From Altererythrobacter sp. CAU 1644 (GTDB taxonomy: Bacteria > Pseudomonadota > Alphaproteobacteria > Sphingomonadales > Sphingomonadaceae): a stretch of DNA of 64,000 nucleotides. Location of the stretch: the NCBI RefSeq assembly GCF_029623755.1, contig NZ_CP121106.1:372001-436000 (forward strand), read 5' to 3'. Position numbers and translations under genes: made by a program. Each line of letters opens with the position of its first letter. Positions within the stretch are counted from its first letter, which is position 1. Shown in pieces: positions 54,681-63,601 of this stretch. The notes beneath the pieces are model-generated. The model was not told the DNA's origin. It did no database searches and saw only the letters and a list, made by a program, of their open reading frames with translations.

Positions 54681-55925
54681 TCAATCGGCGAAGGGTGGCG
54701 CCTGGCAATTGCCTTCGATCTTCTGTCCCCCGAACGCAGCCTGGACGAAAGGTAGCGAGTCCCCGGTCGATCCGGGCACGACCTGCCGATGGTCCAGTTC
54801 GGGATAGAGATGCGCCTCGACGGTCGATCCTGCGGTGCAGGCATCGCGCATGAAGGCCGCCTGCATGCGTGCGGGCGTGTCGCGGTCCCTCCCCCCTGTA
54901 CCGAGGAAAATCGGGGCGCGAATGGCCAGGTCGGGAAAGCCCATCTGCCCGAAAGCAGCAGAGAGAACGTCTGTAACCGGCTGGTTGAAAGCGCGATTGT
55001 AGGTCAGCCCTTCGGCCTCAACCCGCGCCTTGATGTCCTTGTAACAGGTGTCGGTCACCAGCCGTGCAATGGGCCATGCATCTTCGGCGATGTGTTCGCG
55101 CATGACGAAACCGGGAACGATCTGCTCGGCCAGCGTCATCGCGAGGAAATTATAGCCTAGCAGCGGATCGGGCTGATCGGGCGGGCGGCTCTCGTTGAGC
55201 GCGACGAGTCCTTCGGGCGAGAAATAGGGGACGCCGGTCGCGACGACGCCGCGAATATCGATCTCAGGGGCATAGGACGACGCATACGATGCAGTTGCTA
55301 CCGCTGCCCCGGCGCCCTGCGATTGTCCGATGAGGACGACCTTGTCCGCCACCGGGAATCCGGCGCTCCGCACCGCGCGTACCGCATCGAGATTGCTGTA
55401 GGCCTCGGGCCGGGTCGCGAGGTAAGGATGCGTACCGGGCGTCCCCAGCCCCTGGTAATCGGAGGCGACCACCGCGAAACCCTGGCCCAGCCAGAAAGCG
55501 AGATAGTCCATGTCCTGCTGCTGGCGACCATCCCACGAGGGCGCGCAGATATCCGCGATGCCGACGGTTCCGTGAGTCCAGGCCATCAGGGGCCAACCGC
55601 CCTCTGGCGGCTCCCCTTCGGGCAGGAAGAGCGCGCCCGACACGGCCACTATCCCTTGGCCGTCCAACCCATCGGTCGAGCTGTAGAGCAGGCGCAGATT
55701 GCGCGCCGCGCCAGGGATCGATTGGCGCTCACCCAATTCCTCCTGTCGGAGCAGGAGGCCCGGATCATCCGGTAGTGCTCCCGAATAGGAGTAGAACTCC
55801 GGCGTTCCCCCATCCCCGAGCGTCGCCGAATTCCAGCCATCGTCAGGGTTGCCCTGCGGGACCGACTGGCACCCCGCGAGCCCCAGCAGCATGGCTGCGA
55901 GCAAGACAATTACGCGATGGCTCAT
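54681..55925 (-). CDS. Secretory-lipase-family lipoprotein
   Basis: 414 residues. The lipobox LAGC follows MSHRVIVLLAAMLLG. The hydrolase part has THGTVGIADICAPSW, GFAVVASDYQGLGTPGTHPY, VLIGQSQGAGAAVATASY (nucleophile Ser in GQSQG), and late Asp (GGRDRDTPARM) and His (YPELDHRQVV) of the triad, matching the LIP/secretory lipase family (PF03583). Six-fold Cys (ICAPS, TCYKD, DACTA, GNCQA) suggests disulfides. Its substrate is a lipid or polyester in the envelope; it stands alone. Confidence 0.87.
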   Translation of the reverse strand: MSHRVIVLLAAMLLGLAGCQSVPQGNPDDGWNSATLGDGGTPEFYSYSGALPDDPGLLLRQEELGERQSIPGAARNLRLLYSSTDGLDGQGIVAVSGALFLPEGEPPEGGWPLMAWTHGTVGIADICAPSWDGRQQQDMDYLAFWLGQGFAVVASDYQGLGTPGTHPYLATRPEAYSNLDAVRAVRSAGFPVADKVVLIGQSQGAGAAVATASYASSYAPEIDIRGVVATGVPYFSPEGLVALNESRPPDQPDPLLGYNFLAMTLAEQIVPGFVMREHIAEDAWPIARLVTDTCYKDIKARVEAEGLTYNRAFNQPVTDVLSAAFGQMGFPDLAIRAPIFLGTGGRDRDTPARMQAAFMRDACTAGSTVEAHLYPELDHRQVVPGSTGDSLPFVQAAFGGQKIEGNCQAPPFAD

Positions 55926-56002
55926 TCGCTCACTTCCCCGTGTGACGCTTCAGGAAAGCGAACCTATCCTCACCCCCGACCTGAAGGCAAATCCCCGCCA
56001 GC

Positions 56003-58072
56003 CTATTTGGGCATGCCGGTGAAGCCGGCTGCCTCGCGCAATTCGTCACCATCCATGACATAGCCGTCGCTCACGACCGTCACGACCCGCCGCAGGGCGC
56101 CGAGCTCGGTCGCAACGTCGCCATCGACCAGCACCATGTCGGCTTCCTTGCCCACCGCGATCGAGCCGGTGCGATCACCCACCCCAACAACATTTGCGGG
56201 AATAATCGTCGCGGTTTGGAGGGCTTCGGCATTCGACATGCCGGCCTGCTGATAGATTTCCAGTTCGCGCACCAGTTCGATACCCCAGCCGTCGGTACCG
56301 GCGACGATGGGAACACCTGCCTGGTGCAGCTTGCCGACCAGCGCGACCATCTTCTCATAGCTCTTGCGATAGTCCTCGCGCGTGCTGCCTTCGACCAGGG
56401 GGTAACCGCCGGTCACGAAGGCCGCGCGTTCGAGCACCGGGGAAACGATCCCCATGTAGGGGGCATAGGCCGGAGTCGGCGCCTCGCCGTCCTGGCCCAG
56501 CATACCCTCGAAGATCACGATGGTGGGATCAACCAGGGTCTGACGACGCGCCAGTTCCGCCACGAAGCCCGCCATCACCGGGCCATCGAGGTCGACATCC
56601 TTGAAGAAGCGCGCCGGCCCTTCCATCCGCATCCGCGTGTTGGATTTGTCGATCACCTCCTTGGGCATCGATTCCATGACGACGAAATTGAGATGGGTCA
56701 GCTCGTCATAGCCGGCCGCAACCGCTTCGCTCGGCTTCATCGTCGCGGGAACATGGCCGTGAACATGCAGGCCCAGACGGTGTGCCTCGGTCGCGGCAGG
56801 GGCAATCCAGTCGGGATTCATCGAAGTGTAGAACTTGACCCCCCACAGCCCGGCATCCTTGATCTGCCGCACGACCGCGATCGTCTCTTCCTCGCTGCTG
56901 ACGACTTCGGCACCCTGCGCAGAAAGCGGGTCCTTCTTGTCGACGATCACCGAGATGAAGGGCTCTCCCATCAGCAGTTCACCGCTCGCGCGGCGCGCGG
57001 TCGCATCGATGGCACGCGCCATGGTCGTGCCCGGGCTGCGGAAGCTGGTGATGCCGTTCGCCATATTGGCCAGCACGTCCCAGTCGTCACCGATGTGGAG
57101 GTGGCTGTCCCAGATCCCGGGGACCAGCGTCTTGCCGCTGCCATCAATCGTTCGCGTTCCGGCCGGCGCGTCGATCGACCCTGAAGCTCCGATCGCGACG
57201 ATCTTGCCATCCTGGGCCAGCACCGCGCGACCCTCCACGAATTCGCCCTTGTCGGCATCGAACAACTGGACGTTGTCGAACAGCACTGGCGCTCTCGCGG
57301 CGGGATCGAGGAAGCGTTTGGCGATCGATTGCACCTCGGCGGCCGTGGCGGCTTCCTGCGCTTCGCGCAGAGTCTTGAGCGCACCCTCATAGCCAGCAGG
57401 CACCAGCGAGATGTAGCTGATGTTGGCGAAGAATTTGCCGTTCTCGTCGAGCCAGACCGGTGAAGGCGAAGGCAGCAGGCCGCGAACAAAGGCGAGCTGG
57501 ACAGTCTTGGGGCCATCCGGGCCTTCGACCTGAATCTTGCGATCGAGCGTCAGCTTGCCGGTGCCGCTCGGCAGGAACTTGAGGCCCCTGTCGCCTGCTG
57601 CGTAGAGCGCCTCCACCCTGGGTGCGGTCGCCAGGCCGACACCGCCTGCCGGGATATACCAGCCGCCGGATGTCGCTTCGCCCTTGTCGGTTGTCGTCTT
57701 CCACGTAGCGCGCCCGTTCTCGACGCGAAACTCTTCGGCGGCATCGCCAGACATGGTCACGCCGCGCACCTTGGTGCCGATGATCTCGCCGTCCGCCGAC
57801 AGTGTATCGACCTGGTCCATCTCGGTGATCCAGCCGCGCAGTTCCTGCGACCAGCGATAGGCGATCCGCCCGTCATCAAGCCGCCAGCGCCACTGATCGC
57901 CATGTTTGCCGGTTTCCGAAACCACCACATAGTGGTCGGCCCCTGCCGGCGCCTGCAGCAGCTCTTCCTTGGGGACCGGTTTCGAAGCCTCGGACTTGGC
58001 CTCGCCATCATGCGCGATCAGCGCCGAAGGGGCGGATGCCATCAGAAGTGCAGCGATAATCAGTGAGCGCAT
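56003..58072 (-). CDS. Exported amidohydrolase-family protein
   Basis: 689 residues. A signal peptide (about 20 residues, MRSLIIAALLMASAPSALIA) is followed by a long N-terminal region (about residues 40-260) without a recognised family, then the TIM-barrel metal sites: GIWDSHLHIGDDW (HxH), GVKFYTSMNP (bridging Lys), LHVHGHVPATM (His) and VAGTDGWGIEL (Asp). It resembles imidazolonepropionase-like/Xaa-Pro-type amidohydrolases, which cleave cyclic amides or peptides. The substrate is unknown. A palindrome lies in the divergent region with the DUF4349 gene. Confidence 0.85.
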   Translation of the reverse strand: MRSLIIAALLMASAPSALIAHDGEAKSEASKPVPKEELLQAPAGADHYVVVSETGKHGDQWRWRLDDGRIAYRWSQELRGWITEMDQVDTLSADGEIIGTKVRGVTMSGDAAEEFRVENGRATWKTTTDKGEATSGGWYIPAGGVGLATAPRVEALYAAGDRGLKFLPSGTGKLTLDRKIQVEGPDGPKTVQLAFVRGLLPSPSPVWLDENGKFFANISYISLVPAGYEGALKTLREAQEAATAAEVQSIAKRFLDPAARAPVLFDNVQLFDADKGEFVEGRAVLAQDGKIVAIGASGSIDAPAGTRTIDGSGKTLVPGIWDSHLHIGDDWDVLANMANGITSFRSPGTTMARAIDATARRASGELLMGEPFISVIVDKKDPLSAQGAEVVSSEEETIAVVRQIKDAGLWGVKFYTSMNPDWIAPAATEAHRLGLHVHGHVPATMKPSEAVAAGYDELTHLNFVVMESMPKEVIDKSNTRMRMEGPARFFKDVDLDGPVMAGFVAELARRQTLVDPTIVIFEGMLGQDGEAPTPAYAPYMGIVSPVLERAAFVTGGYPLVEGSTREDYRKSYEKMVALVGKLHQAGVPIVAGTDGWGIELVRELEIYQQAGMSNAEALQTATIIPANVVGVGDRTGSIAVGKEADMVLVDGDVATELGALRRVVTVVSDGYVMDGDELREAAGFTGMPK

Positions 58073-58182
58073 TAGTCCCTCTCCCTACGCGGTGATTCCG
58101 CGCCGAATTTCAGTTCGATACCGCGTTCTTCGAGCAGAAGCTGGCGGAGTCAATCGCAATCGTTAGTCGCGGCAGTCCTGTC

Positions 58183-58199
58183 ATGATACGTTGTATCAT
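58183..58199. promoter_or_regulatory. Palindrome in the amidohydrolase/DUF4349 divergent region
   Basis: ATGATAC-GTT-GTATCAT is a perfect 7-bp inverted repeat with a 3-base centre, 64 bases before the DUF4349 start and about 110 bases from the amidohydrolase start. It has the form of an operator for a dimeric regulator; no regulator gene is adjacent. Confidence 0.4.
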
Positions 58200-58262
58200 T
58201 CATCTGCCGTTCATGAAATGTGGCGAAATTGTGGCAGATCAGCTCTGGAGAGGAGATTCGAT

Positions 58263-59276
58263 ATGCGCGCCCCCCTGACCATCCTCTGTATCACGATCGC
58301 CTTCGCCCTTGCCTCCTGTGATCAGGCGGACCGGCAGGAAAGCGTCGAGCGTGTGACGACGGTCGATGCCGAAGAAGCATCAACGACGGATTATGGCTTC
58401 AACGAGTCGGTCAGCTACGACCTGGCTCCCGCGCCGGTCGCGCCGCCGCCGCCTCCTGCTCCAGCCATGGCCGATTCCCCCAGGCCGGTCGCTGAATCCC
58501 AGGCTGCCCCTTCCAGCGAAATCCCCTCGTTCGAGACTCCCGTCGGCGAGCCGCAGGTGGCCTATCGCTATGCCCTCGGTTTCCGCCTGCCCGCGACCGC
58601 GATCAAGCCGCTGCAGGAACGCCACGCCGACCTGTGCGAAGCGCTGGGCCGGAGCAAGTGCCGCATCATTTCGATGCGCCAGGCCGAGCAGGACGGCGAT
58701 TATTCCTATGGCAATCTGCAACTGGCCGTCATTGCCAGCGAAGCGCGGCGATTCTCGAAGGAACTGGAGAACGCGTCTGGCAAGGTCGATGGCGAGCTCA
58801 TTTCCTCCTCGATCGACGGCGAGGACCTGTCCAAGGCCATCGTCGACACTGAAGCACGCCTCCGCGCCCGCACCCTGCTGCGCGACCGGCTGATGGAGGT
58901 CCTGCGCACGCGGAAGGGGACCGTGCCCGAATTGGTGCAGGCCGAACGCGGCGTGGCGCAGGTCAATGAAGAGATCGACCAGGCGCAAAGCTGGCTGCGC
59001 GAAATGCGCAATCGCGTGGCCTTCAGCCAGATGCAGATCACCTATGAATCGGGCACGCCAACCTCCGGCGGGTTCATCGACCCGATCCGCGATGCCTGGG
59101 GCTCGATCGGGAAGATCCTGGGCACGATGATCGCCTTCATCATCCTCGCCGCAACGATCCTGGTGCCCCTGGGGCTGGTGGTCTGGGGAGCGGCGCGGCT
59201 GTGGCGGCGCAATGGCGGCATGGATTTCGGTGGCTGGAAGCCCGAGGAAAAAAGCGAAGAGAAGCCTGCGGAATAG
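58263..59276 (+). CDS. DUF4349 membrane lipoprotein
   Basis: 337 residues from ATG 58263 with GAGAGGAG upstream. Lipobox ALASC, then a proline/alanine-rich linker (APVAPPPPPAP), a conserved middle with EALGRSKCRIISMRQAEQDG and VDTEARLRARTLLRDRLMEV, and one C-terminal transmembrane helix (GTMIAFIILAATILVPLGLV) ending in a charged tail. This is the DUF4349 layout; function unknown. The protein probably forms a periplasmic coiled-coil anchored in the membrane. It is transcribed alone from the divergent region. Confidence 0.83.
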   Translation: MRAPLTILCITIAFALASCDQADRQESVERVTTVDAEEASTTDYGFNESVSYDLAPAPVAPPPPPAPAMADSPRPVAESQAAPSSEIPSFETPVGEPQVAYRYALGFRLPATAIKPLQERHADLCEALGRSKCRIISMRQAEQDGDYSYGNLQLAVIASEARRFSKELENASGKVDGELISSSIDGEDLSKAIVDTEARLRARTLLRDRLMEVLRTRKGTVPELVQAERGVAQVNEEIDQAQSWLREMRNRVAFSQMQITYESGTPTSGGFIDPIRDAWGSIGKILGTMIAFIILAATILVPLGLVVWGAARLWRRNGGMDFGGWKPEEKSEEKPAE

Positions 59277-59283
59277 GCCCCGG

Positions 59284-59619
59284 CTACATCCGCCGCATGT
59301 CGTAGCTCTCGGCGGGGATGGTGACGGTCAGCCCGTCCATCTCCGCCGTCAGCTCGATCTGGCACGAGAGCCGGCTGGTGCGCCGCACGCCCGCCGCGAA
59401 ATCGAGCATGTCCTCTTCTTCCTCGACCGCTTCCGGCAATCTGTCGAACCATTCGCCGTCGACGATCACATGGCAGGTTGAACAGGCCATCTGCCCTTCG
59501 CAGGTTCCCTCGAGCGGCATCCCCACTGCCTGCGCTGCGCGCAGCAGGTTGTCGCCCGGCTCGGCCTGCGCTTCGGTCACATCGCCATGCGTGTCGATGA
59601 AGCGAATGGTGATCGTCAC
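59284..59619 (-). CDS. Adrenodoxin-type [2Fe-2S] ferredoxin
   Basis: 111 residues. The four cluster cysteines lie in GTCEGQMACSTCHVIV (Cx5CxxC) and RLSCQIEL. The acidic helix EAVEEEEDMLDFA is typical of the Isc ferredoxins and adrenodoxins. It probably supplies electrons for iron-sulfur cluster assembly with the neighbouring cysteine desulfurases (ATGA overlap with the upstream gene), or to a partner reductase. Confidence 0.92.
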   Translation of the reverse strand: MTITIRFIDTHGDVTEAQAEPGDNLLRAAQAVGMPLEGTCEGQMACSTCHVIVDGEWFDRLPEAVEEEEDMLDFAAGVRRTSRLSCQIELTAEMDGLTVTIPAESYDMRRM

Positions 59620-60692
59620 AGCCCCTGCTCCTTTGCCGCCACGTTGATTTGCCGCGCGGCTTGCTCGATGTCTTCGAGCGAGGTGTAGCGCCCGAAGCCG
59701 AGGCGGATAGAGCTTTTTGCTTGGGCGTCCGAAAGCCCGATTGCCTTGAGCACGTGACTCGGGCGACCCGATCCGCTGGCGCAGGCACTACCTGCACTGA
59801 ACATCACATCGCGGCAATCGGACATCAGCCGATTCACGTCGAGGCCATCGCGGCGAATATTGAGATTGCCGTGCCAGCGCGCGTCCTCGCTGCCGTTGAG
59901 TGTCCAGTCGGCAAAGAGTTCGCGTGCGCGGTTCCACAGCGCTTCGACATGCGCAGCATCCTCGGCCATGCGCTCCTTCGCGACATTCGCCGCGGCGCCG
60001 AAACCCGCGATCAGCGCGGGCGAAAGCGTGCCGGATCGCAGGCCGCCTTCCTGCCCGCCGCCGGTCTGCACTTCATCGAGCCTGACCCCGTCGCGGACCC
60101 ACAGCGCGCCGACACCCTTCGGCCCGTGCAGCTTGTGCGCGCTGACAGCGATCATGTCCGCCCCGGTCACCTCGATCTTGCCATAGGCCTGCACGGCATC
60201 GCACAGGTACAGCGCATTCGATGCTTTGGCCTTGCGGTGCCACTCGACCGTTGGTTGCACCACGCCAATCTCGTTATTGACCTGCATGACCGCGATCAGG
60301 CGTGTGTCATTGGGCACGTCCTGATTGGTGTTGCACTGGCCGTCTGCGGCGACGTTCAACTCATGCTTTTGGCCCAGCGCCTCGGCGGTATCGAGTACAG
60401 CGGCATGCTCGATCGCGCTGACCGACACACTGCCACCCTTGCCCGAGCCGCGAATGGCGAGGTTGATCGCCTCGGTCGCGCTGCCGGTGAAAATCACCTG
60501 TCCACCAGCGGGGAACAGCGCAGCGACCCGGTCGCGCGCAAGTTCGATCGCGGCCCGCGCCTGTCGCCCCATGCGGTGCGCGCTATGCGGATTTCCGAAG
60601 CCGGTCCCTTCCGGCCCATCGAGCCAACGCAGCATGGCATCGCGCGCTTGGGGCGCGAGCGGAGTAGTGGCCTGGTAATCGAGATAGATCAT
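59616..60692 (-). CDS. Cysteine desulfurase (second of the pair)
   Basis: 358 residues from ATG 60692, overlapping the upstream desulfurase stop (ATGA). Class V aminotransferase motifs: YLDYQATTPLAPQARDAML, ATEAINLAIRG, IEHAAVLDTAEAL, VMQVNNEIGVVQP, AVSAHKLHGPKGVGALW (PLP Lys) and the loop with active-site Cys, SAGSACASGSGRPSHVLKAI. It mobilises sulfur from cysteine as enzyme persulfide for Fe-S cluster assembly. The overlapping arrangement with the first desulfurase and the ferredoxin suggests a specialised ISC-like unit; scaffold (iscU) and regulator genes are not in view. Confidence 0.9.
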   Translation of the reverse strand: MIYLDYQATTPLAPQARDAMLRWLDGPEGTGFGNPHSAHRMGRQARAAIELARDRVAALFPAGGQVIFTGSATEAINLAIRGSGKGGSVSVSAIEHAAVLDTAEALGQKHELNVAADGQCNTNQDVPNDTRLIAVMQVNNEIGVVQPTVEWHRKAKASNALYLCDAVQAYGKIEVTGADMIAVSAHKLHGPKGVGALWVRDGVRLDEVQTGGGQEGGLRSGTLSPALIAGFGAAANVAKERMAEDAAHVEALWNRARELFADWTLNGSEDARWHGNLNIRRDGLDVNRLMSDCRDVMFSAGSACASGSGRPSHVLKAIGLSDAQAKSSIRLGFGRYTSLEDIEQAARQINVAAKEQGL

Positions 60693-61681
60693 GCCTTCGC
60701 CAGTTCTAACCACACCTCGGCGAAGCGTTCCACCTCGGCGCGCGTCGTGTTCCACCCGAAGCTGACGCGGATTGAGTTCGCAGCGACCTCGGGCTCGACC
60801 AGCATCGCTTCAAGCACATGGCTGGTCTTCATCGTGCCCGAGGAACAGGCGCTTCCCTGGCTCACGGCGATGCCTGCCATGTCGAAGCGCATGACCTGCG
60901 CGGTGGCAGACATATTGGGCATCGCGATTGCGCAAATGTACGGTGTGGGGTCAGCGAGCCGGTCGGCCAGCCAGTTGCCACCCCCCGCACGCACTTGTTC
61001 TGATAGCTGCTCCAATGGTTCCAGCACTTCGGGGGACACATAGGGAGTGCTTGCCGCCTCGAGCGCGGCAACCATGCCAAGCGCTCCGGGCAGGTTCTCG
61101 GTCCCGCGCCGGTAGCCGCGCTCATGCCCTCCGGTTGGCTTGAGCATCGCGAAGTCCCGGACCAACAAAGCGCCCAAACCGATTGGTCCACCGAACTTGT
61201 GCGCTGAGATCACCGCCATGTCGCAGGGCGGTAGCGGCATCTTACCGGCACTCTGCGCGCAATCGGCGAGCAAGAGACCGCCAGCCTCGCGCACGATTTC
61301 GCAGATCCTTGTCAGATCCTGCCGGTTGCCCGTTTCCGAATTGACGTGCTGCACGGCGACAAGCGGATTCTCGCGTTGGACCGCCTCGCGCTGCACTTCC
61401 AGGTCGAGCGCACCATCTGCAAGCACCGGCAATCGTTCTGCATCAGGGGCAGCTTTCAGGACAGCGTCATGCTCGACCGCGCTCACTAATCGCGCTCCCG
61501 CATTGGCATGACCCAATGCCAATGCAGCCGCCTCGCTCGCACCGCTCGTGAAGATCAGCTCGCCGTCCCAACCCAGCGCCGCCTTGATCCGCTCGCGCGC
61601 GTCCTCGAGCGCGGCGCGGGCCTTGCGTCCTTCGGCATGCGGGCTCGACGGATTTGCCCAGATGCGAAAGCCACGCTCCAT
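60689..61681 (-). CDS. Cysteine desulfurase-family protein with no canonical N-terminal start
   Basis: The reading frame contains SGASEAAALALG, VEHDAVLKAA, VQHVNSETGNRQ, LLLADCAQSAGK, AVISAHKFGGPIGLGALLVR (PLP Lys) and GIAVSQGSACSSGTMKTSHV (active-site Cys), so it is a NifS/IscS-like enzyme. Coding similarity continues upstream of the ATG at 61681: codons from 61747 to 61682 read ISERIYLDHAATSPLRPEAR, the usual N-terminus of the family, but no ATG, GTG or TTG is present before the in-frame stop. Translation may begin at the ATC at 61747 or the reading here may carry a mutation or error. From ATG 61681 the protein would lose its first beta-strand. Confidence 0.75.
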   Translation of the reverse strand: MERGFRIWANPSSPHAEGRKARAALEDARERIKAALGWDGELIFTSGASEAAALALGHANAGARLVSAVEHDAVLKAAPDAERLPVLADGALDLEVQREAVQRENPLVAVQHVNSETGNRQDLTRICEIVREAGGLLLADCAQSAGKMPLPPCDMAVISAHKFGGPIGLGALLVRDFAMLKPTGGHERGYRRGTENLPGALGMVAALEAASTPYVSPEVLEPLEQLSEQVRAGGGNWLADRLADPTPYICAIAMPNMSATAQVMRFDMAGIAVSQGSACSSGTMKTSHVLEAMLVEPEVAANSIRVSFGWNTTRAEVERFAEVWLELAKA

Positions 61682-61789
61682 CGCCTCGCGCGCCTCCGGG
61701 CGCAGCGGTGAAGTGGCGGCGTGGTCGAGATAGATGCGTTCGGAGATGAGGCTGGCCTGTCGATGCTTGGCGGGAGATGTTCGAAATTA

Positions 61790-61817
61790 TTGCGATTTTT
61801 ACACCACTCCCTATATA
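61790..61817 (+). promoter_or_regulatory. Sigma-70-type promoter of the alpha/beta hydrolase gene
   Basis: TTGCGA at 61790-61795, a 16-base spacer and TATATA at 61812-61817 form a plausible -35/-10 pair, 63 bases before the ATG at 61881. Confidence 0.55.
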
Positions 61818-61880
61818 GCCCGCGACTTCGCGTTCGCCAGCAGGCCACGCGCGATTTGGCCATATTCTGCAAGGTTCCCG

Positions 61881-62537
61881 ATGCCCTCAGTCATCTTTCC
61901 CGGCCCCGAAGGCCGTCTCGAAGGTCGTTTCTCCCCGCCGCCGCGCCCGCGCGCGCCGGTCGCGATGATCCTCCATCCGCACCCCGAAGGCGGCGGCACG
62001 ATGAACGATCGCATCGTCCAGCGGATGTACAAGACCTTTGCCGACCGCGGCTTTGCGACGCTGCGCTTCAATTTCCGCGGCGTCGGCCGCAGCCAGGGCA
62101 GCTTCGACAACGGCGTCGGTGAGCTTTCGGACGCCGCTTCGGCGCTCGACTGGGTGCAGTCGATCCACCCCGAAGCGCAGACGACCTGGGTCGCTGGCTA
62201 CAGCTTCGGCGCGCTGATCGGCATGCAGCTCTTGATGCGCCGCCCCGAAGTGCGGGGCTTCATCTCGGTCGCACCTCCGGCGAACATGTACGACTTCAGC
62301 TTCCTCGCCCCTTGCCCGGCCAGCGGCATTTTCATCCAGGGTGCGGCGGACACCGTCGTGCAGCCGGGTGCAGTGCAGAAGCTGGTCGACAAGCTGCGCA
62401 CGCAGAAGCACATCACGATCCATCACGAGGAAATTCCGCGGGCCAATCACTTCTTCGAAAATGAGATCGAGGACCTGATGGGCTCGGTCGACAATTACCT
62501 CGATTTCCGCCTCTCGCCGGATTGCCCGATCAAGTAA
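61881..62537 (+). CDS. Alpha/beta hydrolase (DLH/COG2945 type)
   Basis: 218 residues from ATG 61881, with AAGG upstream. Motifs: ILHPHPEGGGTMNDRIVQ (oxyanion hole), LRFNFRGVGRSQGSFD, VAGYSFGALIGMQLLM (nucleophile Ser in GYSFG), ADTVVQPGA (Asp) and RANHFFEN (His). It is the COG2945-like family of predicted hydrolases, common in alphaproteobacteria. Substrate unknown. It is divergent from the desulfurase-ferredoxin unit. Confidence 0.88.
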   Translation: MPSVIFPGPEGRLEGRFSPPPRPRAPVAMILHPHPEGGGTMNDRIVQRMYKTFADRGFATLRFNFRGVGRSQGSFDNGVGELSDAASALDWVQSIHPEAQTTWVAGYSFGALIGMQLLMRRPEVRGFISVAPPANMYDFSFLAPCPASGIFIQGAADTVVQPGAVQKLVDKLRTQKHITIHHEEIPRANHFFENEIEDLMGSVDNYLDFRLSPDCPIK

Positions 62538-62608
62538 TCGGCCCCGACGTAGGCTCCCCAAGCTACTGAATTTCCAGCGTGCATCGACACGCAGCGAGCT
62601 AACTCGCC

Positions 62609-62636
62609 TTGACTCTGAAATGTGATGTTGTAACAT
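62609..62636 (+). promoter_or_regulatory. Sigma-70-type promoter of the TonB gene
   Basis: TTGACT at 62609-62614 and TAACAT at 62631-62636 are separated by 16 bases, a good -35/-10 pair, 54 bases before the ATG. The AATGTGA/TAACATT imperfect inverted repeat in this region may also be an operator. Confidence 0.5.
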
Positions 62637-62689
62637 TGCGCATGAGTCGTCCGTGATGCCGGATGACTACATGGAGAGAGGAACCCAAC

Positions 62690-63355
62690 ATGGCCTATGC
62701 AGATAGACGTAGTCTTCGCGATCAGAGCGCCGGATTGGCTGGCGTCGTAATCGTCCATGCCGGTCTGGCTGGATTGCTGGTCTTCGGGCTCGCCACCGAT
62801 GTCACGAAGGAAATATTCAGCGGCCCATTGCCGACGACCGAATACAAAGACCCGCCGCCGCCCCCACCGCACGAGCCGGCTCAACCGAAGGCCGAGCAGA
62901 ACGAAGCGCCGATCTATACGCCGCCCAGGCCTCTCGACTTGCCACAACAGCCCAACCTGGTCGACACGACCACCAAGCTGCCGCCGCTGAGCGATGAGGT
63001 CATCCTCAAGGTGCTTCCCCCGGTTCCCGACCTCGGGCCGCCCGTGAAGCCATCGGTCTCGCCCATCGCCGCGATCCCGCGGAACAACCCGTCACGCTGG
63101 GTAACGGACGCCGACTACAAGAGCCGCTGGGTGCGCGAAGAGCTGTACGGCACGGCGAAGTTCCGGCTCGATATTGCGGCAAACGGCACGGTCGAGAACT
63201 GCCAGATCACCCAGTCGAGCGGGCATGCAGCGCTCGACGAAGCGACCTGCGCCCTAGTCATCAAGCGCGCGAAATTCAAGCCCGCCACCGGCGGAGACGG
63301 CCAGCCGACGCCGGGCTCCTATTCGAACGCAATTCGCTGGCACCTGCCGGACTAA
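62690..63355 (+). CDS. TonB-family energy transducer
   Basis: 221 residues from ATG 62690, with GAGAGAGG upstream. An N-terminal signal anchor (GLAGVVIVHAGLAGLLVFGL) is followed by a proline-rich periplasmic spacer (DPPPPPPHEPAQPKAEQNEA) and a C-terminal TonB domain (YGTAKFRLDIAANGTVENCQ, then LVIKRAKFKPATGGDG). TonB transmits the proton-motive force via ExbBD to outer-membrane receptors, such as the receptor gene at 11.4 kb. exbB/exbD are not in view. It ends 4 bases inside the opposite small membrane gene. Confidence 0.88.
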   Translation: MAYADRRSLRDQSAGLAGVVIVHAGLAGLLVFGLATDVTKEIFSGPLPTTEYKDPPPPPPHEPAQPKAEQNEAPIYTPPRPLDLPQQPNLVDTTTKLPPLSDEVILKVLPPVPDLGPPVKPSVSPIAAIPRNNPSRWVTDADYKSRWVREELYGTAKFRLDIAANGTVENCQITQSSGHAALDEATCALVIKRAKFKPATGGDGQPTPGSYSNAIRWHLPD

Positions 63356-63552
63356 TCTGCCTCGACTTTGGCGAGCGGGGATTCCCCGCTCGCATCGGGC
63401 AGTGTCCAGATCGCGACATTGACCAGCGCGATAACCGACAGCAGCACCATCAGCAGGGGCCGCTTGGCCTCCCCCGTCCTGCGCCACAGGAAGAACGCGC
63501 CAATCAGCAGCGCGAGCGCCGCGAGCATCATGATCGACAGGATTAGGTTCAC
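63352..63552 (-). CDS. Small membrane protein of unknown function
   Basis: 66 residues starting at a GTG at 63552. Two hydrophobic helices (MNLILSIMMLAALALLIGAF and LLMVLLSVIALVNVAIWTLP) are joined by a short basic loop (WRRTGEAKRP). It is convergent with tonB and overlaps its stop by 4 bases. No recognised family. Confidence 0.6.
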   Translation of the reverse strand: MNLILSIMMLAALALLIGAFFLWRRTGEAKRPLLMVLLSVIALVNVAIWTLPDASGESPLAKVEAD

Positions 63553-63601
63553 GTCCAGTCCCCTTCAGCACTCTCGAATCGTAGAGTTTTGTAACATCGG
63601 C

